Source of the DNA: an uncultured Candidatus Thioglobus sp. | Lineage (GTDB): Bacteria; Pseudomonadota; Gammaproteobacteria; PS1; Thioglobaceae | Length of the DNA: 46,271 nt | Direction: 5' to 3' | Assembly: GCA_910595805.1 (NCBI GenBank) | Contig: CAJVCK010000009.1 | Coordinates: 1 to 46,271, forward strand | Part shown: positions 1-9,751 of the stretch, in pieces | How the letters are laid out: each line of letters begins with the position of its first letter | Position numbering within the stretch: the first letter of the stretch is position 1 | Made by a program: the position numbers and the translations under genes | Notes under the pieces: generated by a model | Database searches by the model: none | The model's input: the letters and a program-made list of their open reading frames with translations, nothing else | Told to the model about the DNA's origin: nothing

Positions 1-515
1 ATAATAGCAATAGCACCCATGTCATCAATAATAGCTAAAGTCGCTAAAAATAGCTTAAGGCTGGTTGGTACTCTGCTACCTAATAGGGCCAACACGCCAA
101 GGGCAAATGCAATATCAGTAGCAGAAGGTATTGCCCATCCTTGTAGTGCCACCGAATCACCCCAATTAAGTGCAACATAGAATGCTGCAGGAACAGCCAT
201 TCCTCCAACAGCTGCAATTACAGGCAGTGCAACACGCGAAGGGTCTGATAGCTCTCCTGCTAAAAATTCTCTTTTTAACTCTAAGCCAATTAAAAAGAAA
301 AAGATAGCCATTAATCCATCATTTACCCATAACAACAAAGGTTTAGCGATTTCAAAGTCACCAAACTTAATAGCCACAGGGGTATCAAGAAAAGCTTCGT
401 ACACATAGTCAAATGAGGAATTAGCGATCACCATAGCCAACAAGCCAGCTATAAATAATAAAATTCCGCTAGCAGCTTCAAGTTTTATGAATTCTCTAAA
501 TTTACTAATAACCAT
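1..515 (-). CDS. nhaA: Na+/H+ antiporter NhaA, 5' part (cut by window edge)
   Basis: Inner-membrane antiporter that exports Na+ in exchange for protons and helps control internal pH. About 171 codons from the ATG at 515 are visible; the C-terminal half lies outside the window. The translation contains the NhaA signatures: an N-terminal [16 protein letters not shown] stretch, hydrophobic helices, [13 protein letters not shown], and near the edge ATDIAFALG and AIDDMGAI, which carry the paired aspartates of the ion-binding site. An inverted repeat lies about 40 bases upstream of the start. The family assignment is firm; completeness cannot be judged from this window. Confidence 0.93.
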   Translation of the reverse strand, partial: MVISKFREFIKLEAASGILLFIAGLLAMVIANSSFDYVYEAFLDTPVAIKFGDFEIAKPLLLWVNDGLMAIFFFLIGLELKREFLAGELSDPSRVALPVIAAVGGMAVPAAFYVALNWGDSVALQGWAIPSATDIAFALGVLALLGSRVPTSLKLFLATLAIIDDMGAIAI

Positions 516-555
516 ACATCTATATTCTAATTAATATAAAAACGCTCGATTTTAC

Positions 556-575
556 ATTAACGGCAAACTGTTAAT
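556..575. promoter_or_regulatory. Inverted repeat upstream of nhaA
   Basis: ATTAAC (556-561) and GTTAAT (570-575) form perfect 6-base arms around an 8-base spacer. The repeat lies between the nhaA start (515) and the 3' end of the next minus-strand gene. It could be an operator for a dimeric regulator or a short mRNA hairpin. Nothing else recognisable was seen between 516 and 645. Confidence 0.3.
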
Positions 576-645
576 AAGGATTAAGGGTTAATTAAATTCT
601 ATGCAAACAACAAAAACTGAATTGATTGGTTTTGATTGTAATGCG

Positions 646-1668
646 TTAAAACAACATATCTATAAATTTTTTTCTAGTTTCTGTGCTCATTGTCCTATTA
701 GTAAAAAATTCAGCATGTATGTTTGTGTCTCCATCTTTAAGTCTTGTTTGATTAAGCTCTATACCCCAAAGTGGCTGGATACTATTTGGCAATATTGAAT
801 TACGTATATCAATTACTTGATTAGCATTGGCAGGATTTATTGCTAAAAAATCATCAGAAAACCATCTGAATCGCTCTATATCTTTTGCTGATTGTGAGTT
901 GTCTGGCAAATACGGTAGATCTCGTTTCACATCTAATTTATTAATAGAGTCGCCTTCAATATATTGTTTATTCCAAAATAACTTAACCGCATCTACATAG
1001 TAACGCCCATCATGTTCATAAATCATTTTCCATAAATGACGATTTCCAAAACTAGGCTTCACCAATAAGCGCTCTACCGTATGTCCACGCTGCTGTGACA
1101 ATGCCATAAGAGACTGCTCGGCACGTTGCTGTTGAATAAGCCCAAAACTTAAGAATAATACGGCATAAACTAGCGCTATCCTAGCGTAACGCGATGTCTT
1201 TCTGCGTACTGATAGAACCACTAAAACAACCAGTGGTAATGTTAATAAAGGATCAACAATAGAAACTGTATTCCAAGCAATTCGTTCATTAGAAAATGGC
1301 CATAATAACTGTGTACCATAAGACGTATTTGCATCTAAAAACCCATGCGTTGCATAACCAATAAAAGAGAATAAATACACCTGTAAAAAAGACAACTTAA
1401 CTTTTGCCCATCGGCGATTAAACCAAAAATAATAAAATACTAGCGCACATGCAAGAGCACCTAACGGAATAAAAGCAAGGGAATGCGTAAACTGTCGATG
1501 GAAATCTAAAAATAATAATGGGTCAGTCTCAGAGCGTATAAACGCATCCAAATCAGGCGCCATTCCTGCTAAAGCACCAACCACCATTACACTCAATTGG
1601 TTTATTTTCTTTCCAGCTGATGATTGTGACAATGTCGCACCTAATACTGCTTGAGACAAAGGATCCAT
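646..1668 (-). CDS. DUF457/YdjM-family membrane-bound putative metal-dependent hydrolase
   Basis: A 340-residue inner-membrane protein of the YdjM/DUF457 family, whose members carry the label 'putative metal-dependent hydrolase' on the basis of conserved His/Asp motifs; the substrate is unknown. The N-terminus has the family start MDPLSQAVLGA, then PDLDAF at about residue 40 and HRQFTHS at about residue 58 (likely metal ligands), followed by GYATHGFLDANTSYG. About five hydrophobic segments lie in the first 190 residues, then a soluble C-terminal domain. It sits alone between nhaA and the divergent roxA. The family call is good; enzymatic activity is unproven. Confidence 0.82.
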   Translation of the reverse strand: MDPLSQAVLGATLSQSSAGKKINQLSVMVVGALAGMAPDLDAFIRSETDPLLFLDFHRQFTHSLAFIPLGALACALVFYYFWFNRRWAKVKLSFLQVYLFSFIGYATHGFLDANTSYGTQLLWPFSNERIAWNTVSIVDPLLTLPLVVLVVLSVRRKTSRYARIALVYAVLFLSFGLIQQQRAEQSLMALSQQRGHTVERLLVKPSFGNRHLWKMIYEHDGRYYVDAVKLFWNKQYIEGDSINKLDVKRDLPYLPDNSQSAKDIERFRWFSDDFLAINPANANQVIDIRNSILPNSIQPLWGIELNQTRLKDGDTNIHAEFFTNRTMSTETRKKFIDMLF

Positions 1669-1775
1669 AAAATTTTAATTGGTTATTGTTAATAATTAAA
1701 AACGCTTAATTAATAAATTTATGTCTGATCAGCGGTAAAATTTAGCGAATTTATAAGTTTAATTTTAACTGGACG

Positions 1776-2858
1776 ATGATTCATTTTGGCGCAATTTCCG
1801 AACAAGAATTTCTAGCTGACTATTGGCAGAAAAAGCCCTTGCTGATCAAACAAGCTCTGCCCGATTTTATCTCGCCTATTACGCCTGACGAATTAGCCGG
1901 CTTGTCACTCGAGGACGAGTTTGAATCACGCCTTGTTAGAGGTTCAACCTCTGATAATAATTGGTCATTAGACAATGGTCCGTTTACTGAAGATACTTTT
2001 TCTAAACTGCCTGAGCAAGATTGGACGTTACTAGTGCAAGGGGTAGACCGATTTATCGATGAAGTGCACGATCTGATCAAGCACTTTGATTTTATCCCGC
2101 GTTGGCGCTTTGACGATGTGATGATCTCATACGCGGCCAAGGGTGGTAGTGTTGGGCCACATTTTGATTATTACGATGTTTTTTTACTTCAAGGTAGTGG
2201 CAGACGTCGCTGGCATATTAGTAGTAAGAATTGCAGATTAGACAACTATTTAGAAAGTGTACCACTAAGAATCATGGATGTCTTTGAATCTGAGCAAGTG
2301 TGGGATGTGGAACCAGGAGATGTGCTTTATGTGCCGCCACAAGTAGCACACCATGGTATAAGCTTAGACGATGACTGTACTACCTTGTCGTTTGGTTATC
2401 GCGCTTATTCAGCCGAAGAGTTGTTTGAATCAATCGATCAAAAATATGGGGGTAAAAATCAATATTATCAAGATCCTATTTGGTGTAATGAAATTACGCC
2501 TGCATCAATCCCTGGCTCAGCCATAACTCAAGCACAGCAAATACTCGATATTAGTCCTGAAGAATTCGCCTGTTATATTACTCAATTAGATACACTAGAT
2601 AGACAACTGTTGCAACACTTTGAACCCGGTATATTTGATCATCAGGCGCATTATCAATTACACCCAAGTTGTAACATTGCTTATCTTTTAGATGATAGAA
2701 AACTCAAAGTATTTATTAATGGTGAGAAGTTTGATATCCAGGAATTTGACAAGCAATCTGTGATTGAATTTTGCAATCAACGTAGTGTCAACGCAGCCCA
2801 ACACTCAGAACTCACAACCAAGCTATTTAAGAAAAATTTAATATACATAATTGATTGA
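1776..2858 (+). CDS. roxA: Ribosomal protein L16 arginine hydroxylase (cupin/JmjC oxygenase, RoxA/YcfD family)
   Basis: A 2-oxoglutarate/Fe(II) oxygenase of the cupin_4 family; in E. coli the YcfD homologue hydroxylates an arginine of ribosomal protein L16. The 360-residue length is close to that of the E. coli protein. The iron-binding triad is visible: H129 and D131 in GPHFDYYD, and H192 in VPPQVAHHG. The N-terminal FLADYWQKKPLLIKQA is the usual family opening. The gene is divergent from the YdjM-like gene and 140 bases upstream of pnp, in the same direction. The name follows from family membership; substrate specificity is inferred. Confidence 0.88.
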   Translation: MIHFGAISEQEFLADYWQKKPLLIKQALPDFISPITPDELAGLSLEDEFESRLVRGSTSDNNWSLDNGPFTEDTFSKLPEQDWTLLVQGVDRFIDEVHDLIKHFDFIPRWRFDDVMISYAAKGGSVGPHFDYYDVFLLQGSGRRRWHISSKNCRLDNYLESVPLRIMDVFESEQVWDVEPGDVLYVPPQVAHHGISLDDDCTTLSFGYRAYSAEELFESIDQKYGGKNQYYQDPIWCNEITPASIPGSAITQAQQILDISPEEFACYITQLDTLDRQLLQHFEPGIFDHQAHYQLHPSCNIAYLLDDRKLKVFINGEKFDIQEFDKQSVIEFCNQRSVNAAQHSELTTKLFKKNLIYIID

Positions 2859-2915
2859 TTTTAGGGATAATAAATTTCGTTTTATGGTTTAAATTCCTGC
2901 CTTAAGTTTTATCTA

Positions 2916-2937
2916 AAACACAACAATCAGTGTGTTT
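2916..2937 (+). promoter_or_regulatory. Hairpin in the pnp leader
   Basis: AAACACA (2916-2922) and TGTGTTT (2931-2937) can form a 7-base-pair stem with an 8-base loop, about 60 bases before the pnp start. In E. coli the pnp leader contains an RNase III-cleaved hairpin used in autoregulation. A similar role here is inference from position only; the stem is AT-rich and short. Confidence 0.3.
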
Positions 2938-2998
2938 CATATAAGGCTTATCCAATTCAAACCACAAAACCCTTTTTTAATTATTTATGGAGGTTTTC

Positions 2999-5080
2999 AT
3001 GGAAATGAATATCGTTAAAAAAAGCTTTGCCATGGGCAAACATACAATCACCTTAGAAACTGGACGAATTGCTAGACAAGCACACGGTGCCGTATTAGCA
3101 AGTATGGATGACACGCAAGTATTGGTTACTGTGGTTGCTTCTAAAGAGACACAGCCTGGTCAAGATTTCTTTCCATTATCTGTAGATTACGTAGAAAAAA
3201 CTTATGCTGCTGGTAAGATCCCTGGTGGATTTTTAAAGCGTGAAGCAAGGGCAACAGAGAAGGAGACACTAACTTGTCGTCTAATTGACCGCCCTATTCG
3301 TCCATTATTCCCGGCTGGCTTCGTAAACGAAGTTCAGGTTATTATTACGGTGATTTCTGCTAACTCTGAAGTAGATCCTGACATAATTTCAATGCTAGGT
3401 GTGTCGGCAGCGCTTTCAATTTCAGGCGTTCCATTCAATGGCCCTGTTGGCGGCGCTAGAGTGGGTTATGTAAATGACGAATACACACTTAATCCAACGT
3501 ATTCAGAGCTTAAAAAATCAGATTTAGATATGGTAGTTGCTGGTACAAACGAAGCAGTACTAATGGTTGAATCAGAAGCTTCTGAGCTATCAGAAGAAAT
3601 CATGTTGGGCGCGGTTATGTATGCACATGAGCAATTCCAGGTAGCCATTACTAACATTGCAGAATTTGCTGCTGAAGTTGGCACTAAACAGTGGGATTGG
3701 CAAGCACCAGTAACAAATGAAGTTTTATTAAGCAACATCCAATCACAATTTGGCGATCAAATAAACGAAGCATACCAAATTAAAGAAAAAATGGATCGCT
3801 ACGCTAAAGTAGGCGAAATCAAAGCTGCCGCAATTGAAGCACTGGCAAGTGATAATTCTGCCGAGGAAGTGTCTAAATACTTCAAGAAAGTCGAAAAATC
3901 AACTGTACGTGAGCGCATCTTAAGTAACGAACCACGTATTGATGGCCGTGACAATAAAACTGTTCGAGAGCTTGCGATTGAGACAGGTGTATTGGCTAAT
4001 ACACATGGCTCTGCCTTGTTTACACGTGGTGAAACACAAGCAATGGTAGTTACAACAATTGGTTCAAAACGTGAGGCACAACTGATTGAAAAATTAGAAG
4101 CCTCTGAGCGTGAAAATGACTACTTCTTATTGCACTACAACTTCCCTCCATACTCTGTCGGCGAAACTGGGCGCATGGGTGGCGCAGGTCGTCGTGAAAT
4201 CGGCCATGGTCGTTTAGCGCGTCGTGGTATTGCTGCTTGTTTGCCAAAAATTTCAGAGTTCCCACACACAATTCGTGTGGTTTCTGAAATTACCGAATCT
4301 AATGGTTCATCGTCAATGGCAAGTGTGTGTGGCTCATCATTATCACTAATGGATGCAGGTGTTCCAATTAAAACTCCAATTGCCGGTATCGCAATGGGTT
4401 TAGTTAAAGAAGGCGATAGATTTACTGTTTTAACTGACATCTTAGGTGATGAAGATCATTTAGGCGATATGGACTTTAAAGTAGCAGGTACTTCACGTGG
4501 TGTTAACGCTCTACAAATGGATATTAAGATTCAAGGCATTACTAGAGAGATTATGGAGATCGCATTAAAACAAGCGAAAAATGCAAGACTAAACATTTTA
4601 GGACAAATGAATCAAGTAATTTGTGAGCCTAACACATCAGGTTCAAACGCACCAAAAACAACAGTTCTTAAAATTAATACAGATAAGGTTCGAGAGCTTA
4701 TCGGTAAAGGCGGTGAGACTATCAAAGGCATTATTTCAGCTTCAGGCGCTGATGTTAATGTTAATGATGCAGGAAAGGTAAATATTTTTGCGGGCAATCA
4801 AAAAGCTTTTGATAAAGCAGTACAAATGGTTAAAGAAATTACCGCCTCACCTGAAGTGGATAAAGTCTACGCAGGCAAGGTAATGAAAATCGTTGAATTT
4901 GGTGCATTTATTAATATTATGCCCAACCAAGATGGCTTATTGCATATCTCAGAGATTTCTCATGATCTAGTTAATAAAGTAGAAGATCATTTAAAAGAGG
5001 GTGATGAAATTAATGTCAAAGTAATAGGTTTAGATAGAGGGCGTATTAAACTATCTCGCAAAGTACTTTTAGACAAATAA
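2999..5080 (+). CDS. pnp: Polyribonucleotide nucleotidyltransferase (PNPase)
   Basis: A phosphorolytic 3'-5' exoribonuclease of the RNA degradosome, 693 residues from the chosen start. Two RNase PH domains are visible; the second begins near [14 protein letters not shown] and contains FTRGETQAM and the phosphate-site stretch [12 protein letters not shown]. They are followed by a KH domain ([13 protein letters not shown]) and a C-terminal S1 domain ([19 protein letters not shown]). The ATG at 2999 is preferred over the in-frame ATG at 2987 because a GGAGG ribosome site (2989-2993) sits 5 bases before it. A strong terminator follows. RNase E, its usual partner, is encoded at 32.4 kb. Confidence 0.97.
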   Translation: MEMNIVKKSFAMGKHTITLETGRIARQAHGAVLASMDDTQVLVTVVASKETQPGQDFFPLSVDYVEKTYAAGKIPGGFLKREARATEKETLTCRLIDRPIRPLFPAGFVNEVQVIITVISANSEVDPDIISMLGVSAALSISGVPFNGPVGGARVGYVNDEYTLNPTYSELKKSDLDMVVAGTNEAVLMVESEASELSEEIMLGAVMYAHEQFQVAITNIAEFAAEVGTKQWDWQAPVTNEVLLSNIQSQFGDQINEAYQIKEKMDRYAKVGEIKAAAIEALASDNSAEEVSKYFKKVEKSTVRERILSNEPRIDGRDNKTVRELAIETGVLANTHGSALFTRGETQAMVVTTIGSKREAQLIEKLEASERENDYFLLHYNFPPYSVGETGRMGGAGRREIGHGRLARRGIAACLPKISEFPHTIRVVSEITESNGSSSMASVCGSSLSLMDAGVPIKTPIAGIAMGLVKEGDRFTVLTDILGDEDHLGDMDFKVAGTSRGVNALQMDIKIQGITREIMEIALKQAKNARLNILGQMNQVICEPNTSGSNAPKTTVLKINTDKVRELIGKGGETIKGIISASGADVNVNDAGKVNIFAGNQKAFDKAVQMVKEITASPEVDKVYAGKVMKIVEFGAFINIMPNQDGLLHISEISHDLVNKVEDHLKEGDEINVKVIGLDRGRIKLSRKVLLDK

Positions 5081-5102
5081 TCATCTGATTATCTATCTAA
5101 TT

Positions 5103-5128
5103 AAAGCCACCTTGACGGTGGCTTTTTT
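5103..5128 (+). terminator. Rho-independent terminator after pnp
   Basis: AAAGCCACC (5103-5111) pairs with GGTGGCTTT (5117-5125) around a 5-base loop and runs into a T tract. It starts 22 bases after the pnp stop codon. Confidence 0.9.
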
Positions 5129-5141
5129 ATGATCACTTAAT

Positions 5142-6023
5142 ATGCCACTCTACTTAGTTTTTTTATCTGTTGTTGCCATTTGGTCAACGACACCGCTTGC
5201 TATACAATGGTCAACCTTGGGGTCAAGTTTTACCTTTGGTGTGGCTTCCAGAATGATGATTGGCTTAGGTATTTGTCTAATACTATTATGGATAAAACAA
5301 CAAAAACTAAACACCAGTAAGATTGCAATTAGTAACTACCTCTACGCAGGGCTCGGTATATTTGTCACTATGAGTTTGGTTTATTATTCTTCGAAAAGTA
5401 TCCCTTCTGGAATTATCTCTGTCGTATTTGGTCTAACGCCCATTATTACCGGTGTGTTTGCTCTGTTATTACTCAAAGAATCATTTTTTAAATTCCATAA
5501 AATTACAGGCTTATTATTAGGCTTAGCTGGGCTTGTTACTATCTTTGGTCATACATTTAACATTGGCGTTGAAATGGCATTAGGGTTATCAGCAGTGACT
5601 TTTGCCATGGCATTTCAATCGTTCATCTCGGTCAAACTCAAACAAATCAATGCGTCTATTTCAGCATTAGAAACCACTACTGGCGCACTCATCGTTAGCG
5701 TGCCACTGTTTATCATTAGCTGGCTATTAACCGAAAATACCATTCCAATAATCACACTTAAAGCAGCCTTATCTATTAGCTATTTAGCGATCTTTGGCTC
5801 AGTAATTGGATTTATATCATATTATTACTTAATCAGGCATACCAGTGTAAAGATAGTAGGCATTGTGCCACTGATTACGCCTGTATTTGCCCTATTACTT
5901 GGGTCGGCGCTTAATTTTGAAACTATAACAACCACCCAGCTAAGCGGTATCATCTTAGTATTAATTGGCCTCGGGTATTATGAATACGGTGGGCAGCGCA
6001 ACCTGGAAAGAAATAATGGATAA
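5142..6023 (+). CDS. EamA/DMT-superfamily transporter
   Basis: A 293-residue integral membrane protein with about ten hydrophobic segments arranged as two EamA repeats. The first contains SKSIPSGIISVVFGLTPIIT and LLKESF; the second contains the related LIRHTSVKIVGIVPLITPVFA and LLGSALNFE. Drug/metabolite transporter family members export amino acids, metabolites or drugs; the substrate here cannot be read from sequence. The start lies 12 bases past the pnp terminator and no ribosome site is obvious. The last codons overlap the slyX start (ATGGATAA), implying translational coupling. Confidence 0.85.
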   Translation: MPLYLVFLSVVAIWSTTPLAIQWSTLGSSFTFGVASRMMIGLGICLILLWIKQQKLNTSKIAISNYLYAGLGIFVTMSLVYYSSKSIPSGIISVVFGLTPIITGVFALLLLKESFFKFHKITGLLLGLAGLVTIFGHTFNIGVEMALGLSAVTFAMAFQSFISVKLKQINASISALETTTGALIVSVPLFIISWLLTENTIPIITLKAALSISYLAIFGSVIGFISYYYLIRHTSVKIVGIVPLITPVFALLLGSALNFETITTTQLSGIILVLIGLGYYEYGGQRNLERNNG

Positions 6024-6225
6024 AAAACTAATCGACCTTGAAGAAAAGTTTGCCTTTCTTGATCATACGATCGAAGAGCTTAATAATGTTGTTTTTCGTC
6101 AAATGAAAAAGATTGACGAATTAGAGGAAATGATTAAATACTTATCATCTCAAATAGAACAACTTAAAGACAAATCCGAGGGTGGCATGCAAGTGGTTGA
6201 TGATAAGCCACCACCACATTATTAG
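6016..6225 (+). CDS. slyX: SlyX family small coiled-coil protein
   Basis: A 69-residue SlyX-family protein of unknown biochemical role. The ATG at 6016 is chosen over the upstream in-frame ATG at 5965 because it begins the family's usual opening (MDKKLIDLEEKFAFLDHTIE), follows a GGAAAG ribosome site, and overlaps the stop of the transporter gene by 8 bases. The body is a heptad-rich helix (IEELNNVVFRQMKKIDELEE) and the tail has the SlyX-like proline/histidine end DDKPPPHY. The family call is secure. Confidence 0.85.
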   Translation: MDKKLIDLEEKFAFLDHTIEELNNVVFRQMKKIDELEEMIKYLSSQIEQLKDKSEGGMQVVDDKPPPHY

Positions 6226-6241
6226 AAAAAACCTTGGACCA

Positions 6242-6580
6242 TTACTTTCTATCTAAGACCGGCGATTCAAACTTTAAGCCTTCCCAGCCATAAATTATAA
6301 AATTACGTATATTGGCATGTGAATCCCCCTCAGGATCATTTAACACCTCTTGGTAATATTGACCAAAACAATGCAGAGTTTCTAATGGGCTCAACTGATT
6401 AACTGCTGCAAAACAAAACAACTTAGCACTACCTTGGTTCTCATCGAGAGAATTTTCGACTTCACCATTACTAAAGGCTGCAGGTGTGTAATTATAATCT
6501 TTGTCAATAATTGACATTAGATCTTCAAATTGCATCCTTTCGCCAGATTTAAGCGTTTCTATGTACTCGTCTTGTGTCAT
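6242..6580 (-). CDS. HopJ-family protein
   Basis: A 112-residue soluble protein matching the family named after the Pseudomonas effector HopJ. Recognisable features are the YNYTPAAFSNG stretch, LFCFAAVNQLSPLETLHCFGQYY, and the C-terminal ANIRNFIIYGWEGLKFE. The family is widespread in bacteria without type III secretion, so the effector name should not be taken as function. It lies 27 bases downstream of aceE in the same direction and is probably cotranscribed with it. Function unknown. Confidence 0.78.
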   Translation of the reverse strand: MTQDEYIETLKSGERMQFEDLMSIIDKDYNYTPAAFSNGEVENSLDENQGSAKLFCFAAVNQLSPLETLHCFGQYYQEVLNDPEGDSHANIRNFIIYGWEGLKFESPVLDRK

Positions 6581-6607
6581 CCGCTCCCCCTATTTTAAAA
6601 ATTATCA

Positions 6608-9256
6608 CTACACCGTCATTGGATTAGGTTTATCTATATTTATACCGTATTTTTCAATCGCTTGTGTAACAACTGACGCGTCCATTTCACCCTCATCGAC
6701 CAAAGCCTTAAGCGCGGCAAGTGTAACGTAATTTGCATCCACTTCAAAGAATTCTCTAAGCGCTGCTCGTGAATCAGAGCGACCGAAACCATCAGTGCCT
6801 AACACCTCGTAATGCCCTGGAATATACTTGCGCACTTGCTCAGCGTAATTTCTCATGTAATCAGTAGTTGCAATTACCGGGCCTTTTGCGTCTACTAAAC
6901 ATTGAGTAATATAGGGTGCTTTTGGCTCATTAGCACTAAATCGATTTTCTCGGTCAACCGCTTGTGCCTCACGTGTAAGTTCATTAAAACTTGTCACTGA
7001 CCAAATATTAGATTTAACATTCCAGTCATCTGAAAGCATCTGTGCAGCTTTTTCGACTTCTCTTAAAATCGTACCACAACCCATTAGTTGTACTTGCTTG
7101 TCACCTGTGCCAATTTCTTTAAGAGGGTAAATACCTTTGATAATACCTTCTTCTGTGCCTGCTGGCATTTCTGGGTGGGTGTAAAGCTCGTTCATGGTGG
7201 TGATGTAATAGAAAATATTCTCATGATTTTCATACATTCTGTAAATACCACTGCGAATAATAACGGCTAACTCGTAAGCGTAAGTTGGGTCATATGAGAT
7301 ACAGTTTGGAATGGTATTAGCCACCAAGTGTGAATCACCATCTTGATGCTGTAGCCCTTCACCATTGAGTGTTGTACGTCCTGCTGTGCCACCGATTAAA
7401 AAACCTTTAGCTTGCATATCACCCGCTGCCCAGGCCAAGTCACCCACACGCTGAAAACCAAACTTCGAGTAATAAATATAAAATGGAATCATTGTAGTAT
7501 TATGCGTTGCATATGAGGTTGCAGCAGCAATCCAATCAGAGATCGCACCCGCCTCATTAATGCCTTCTTGCAATACTTGGCCTTTAATATCTTCCTTATA
7601 CCACATGACTTTATCAGAGTCTTCTGGCTGATACAACTGACCTGAAGCTGAATAAATACCTAGCTGCCTAAATAAACCTTCCATACCAAAGGTTCGTGCC
7701 TCATCAGGAATAATTGGCACCACTTTAGGGCCAAGCTGTTTATCACGTACTAACAAAGTCATGACACGATTAAGCGCCATAGTGGTTGACATTTCACGAT
7801 CGCCACTAGATTCTAGTAGAGCCTTAAATACATCTAACTCTGGTGCTTTTAAATCTTCCAAATCAAATGAACGCACAGGAACTGAGCCACCTAGCGCTTT
7901 TCGCTGGGCGTTCATGTAGGTCATTTCTTCACTATCAGGTGCTGGCTTATAAAAATTAAGGGCTTTAACGTCATCATCAGTTACAGGTACATCAAAGCGT
8001 TTAGCGAAAATCTCAACTTGCTCTAAGCCTAATTTCTTTTGTGAGTGCGTGGTATTTTGACCTTCTCCTGCTTCACCCATGCCATAGCCTTTAACAGTTT
8101 TAGCTAGAATAACCGTTGGCTTATCGCTACATTCTTTAGCAGCATGATAAGCTTGGAATACTTTATAAGGGTCATGACCACCACGATTTAGATGATAAAT
8201 CTCATCATCGCTCATATGCTCAACCATCGCCAATAATTCAGGATATTTGCCAAAGAAATGCTTACGTACATAAGCACCATCTTTAGCTTTATAAGCCTGA
8301 TACTCGCCATCCACCACTTCTTCCATGCGCTTTCTAAGTAGGCCGTCAGTGTCTTTAGCAAGTAACTCATCCCACTTACCACCCCAAATTACCTTGATTA
8401 CATTCCAGCCTGCACCACGGAACATACCTTCAAGCTCTTGAATAATCTTACCGTTACCGCGTACTGGGCCATCTAAACGCTGCAAGTTACAGTTAATGAC
8501 AAATACTAAATTGTCTAATTTCTCACGGCCCGCCATCGAAATAGCGCCGAGTGATTCCGGCTCATCGGTTTCACCATCGCCTAAATAAGCCCAAACCGTA
8601 CGTTTGTCAGTTTGCTGAATTTCACGATGATGAAGATACTTCATAAAGCGAGCTTGGTAAATCGCCATGATCGGCCCTAGGCCCATCGATACCGTTGGGA
8701 ACTGCCAAAAATCTGGCATCAGCCACGGGTGTGGATACGAGCTCAAACCATCTTTACCCGCCTCTTGACGGAACAACAACATTTGCTCTTCAGTAATACG
8801 CCCTTCTAAATAAGCTCTAGAATAAATTCCTGGGGAAATATGCCCTTGAAAGAATATTAAATCAGCGCCTTGATCTGCATCAGGGCCACGATAGAAGTGA
8901 TTAAAAGCAACCTCGTATAAAGTCGCCGATGAAGCAAATGAGGCAATATGCCCACCTAACTCATAAGGCAACTGGTTAGCCTTAACCACCATAACCATTG
9001 CATTCCAACGAATAATGGCTGAAATCTTCTCTTCGATTTCAGCGTTAATCGGTGTTTCAATCTCTTTGTCTAAGGCGATACTATTTAAATACGATGTATT
9101 AACACCCGTTGGTAAATCCATACCCTCATGATGCGCCATATCCATGAGCTGATTTAATAGGAATTTTGCACGGTCATCGCCTTCGACTTTAGCAACAGAT
9201 TTAAAGGCTTCTAGCCATTCTTGGGTTTCTAACGGATCAATATCTTGGTTTGCCAT
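6608..9256 (-). CDS. aceE: Pyruvate dehydrogenase E1 component, homodimeric type
   Basis: Thiamine-diphosphate enzyme that decarboxylates pyruvate and acetylates the lipoyl groups of E2. The 882-residue length is typical for the single-chain gammaproteobacterial E1. The ThDP motif GDGETDEPES begins at residue 226 and ends in the NCNLQ segment near residue 255. The N-terminus has ETQEWLEAFKSV, and the substrate region has SYPHPWLMPDFWQFPTVSMG. The E2 and E3 genes (aceF, lpd) are not adjacent; the neighbours are a HopJ-family gene downstream and an RseC-family gene upstream, which is unusual because aceE normally precedes aceF. The enzyme call is firm. Confidence 0.97.
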   Translation of the reverse strand: MANQDIDPLETQEWLEAFKSVAKVEGDDRAKFLLNQLMDMAHHEGMDLPTGVNTSYLNSIALDKEIETPINAEIEEKISAIIRWNAMVMVVKANQLPYELGGHIASFASSATLYEVAFNHFYRGPDADQGADLIFFQGHISPGIYSRAYLEGRITEEQMLLFRQEAGKDGLSSYPHPWLMPDFWQFPTVSMGLGPIMAIYQARFMKYLHHREIQQTDKRTVWAYLGDGETDEPESLGAISMAGREKLDNLVFVINCNLQRLDGPVRGNGKIIQELEGMFRGAGWNVIKVIWGGKWDELLAKDTDGLLRKRMEEVVDGEYQAYKAKDGAYVRKHFFGKYPELLAMVEHMSDDEIYHLNRGGHDPYKVFQAYHAAKECSDKPTVILAKTVKGYGMGEAGEGQNTTHSQKKLGLEQVEIFAKRFDVPVTDDDVKALNFYKPAPDSEEMTYMNAQRKALGGSVPVRSFDLEDLKAPELDVFKALLESSGDREMSTTMALNRVMTLLVRDKQLGPKVVPIIPDEARTFGMEGLFRQLGIYSASGQLYQPEDSDKVMWYKEDIKGQVLQEGINEAGAISDWIAAATSYATHNTTMIPFYIYYSKFGFQRVGDLAWAAGDMQAKGFLIGGTAGRTTLNGEGLQHQDGDSHLVANTIPNCISYDPTYAYELAVIIRSGIYRMYENHENIFYYITTMNELYTHPEMPAGTEEGIIKGIYPLKEIGTGDKQVQLMGCGTILREVEKAAQMLSDDWNVKSNIWSVTSFNELTREAQAVDRENRFSANEPKAPYITQCLVDAKGPVIATTDYMRNYAEQVRKYIPGHYEVLGTDGFGRSDSRAALREFFEVDANYVTLAALKALVDEGEMDASVVTQAIEKYGINIDKPNPMTV

Positions 9257-9318
9257 AATAAACGAAATTTGTTTATAAAAATAGACCGATTATCCCAAAT
9301 TTACAGCACTTTGAAAGC

Positions 9319-9696
9319 CTACTTTACAAAATATTTTGTCAATAAAAGTGCACTGATAAATCCTGTCATTCCAAGGCTGATTTGCCACAATTCATTTTCA
9401 GAATCTAAGCCTAATCCAATATAGCTGCCAATAAATAGCGCCAAGATTGGAAAAATATAAAGCATAAAAGCACGTGAGAATAATTCAGCCGATGAAATCT
9501 CTAAAGTAACAAAATCACCTACAGTCACACCATCTTGAATGGGTTTATTAAACACTGAATAATGGTCAAAATAATTGGCCAATATTCCTGTGCCACAGCC
9601 ACTACTTGCTGAACAGCTATGACACCCACCCGAGCGATTTACTTTAAGCGTCATGGTTTCGTTTTCAAGTGCAATTACTTCAAATTGTTCTTTCAT
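9319..9696 (-). CDS. RseC/MucC-family membrane protein
   Basis: A 125-residue protein of the SoxR-reducing/RseC family. The N-terminal half has a four-cysteine cluster (CHSCSASSGCGTG, residues about 25-37) like that of RseC and RsxC-associated proteins, followed by a soluble segment and two transmembrane helices at about residues 78-96 and 103-121. Family members act on sigma-E signalling or SoxR reduction. The gene is not next to rpoE or rseA here, so its regulatory partner is unclear. It is divergent from the algC-type gene. Confidence 0.8.
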   Translation of the reverse strand: MKEQFEVIALENETMTLKVNRSGGCHSCSASSGCGTGILANYFDHYSVFNKPIQDGVTVGDFVTLEISSAELFSRAFMLYIFPILALFIGSYIGLGLDSENELWQISLGMTGFISALLLTKYFVK

Positions 9697-9751
9697 TTAA
9701 TGTGCTCTTTATGATTAAAATAAACCATTTACTTAAATTCATTTTATCACT

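Noticed and set aside
601..798. Plus-strand frame of 65 codons overlapping the 3' end of the YdjM-like gene
   Set aside because: Most of it is antisense to a real gene, it has no ribosome site, and the product has no recognisable features.
4135..4440. 101-codon minus-strand frame inside pnp
   Set aside because: Antisense shadow; product has no family features.
6242..6580. Type III secretion effector reading of the HopJ-family gene
   Set aside because: No secretion genes in the window, and the family is widespread in bacteria without type III secretion.
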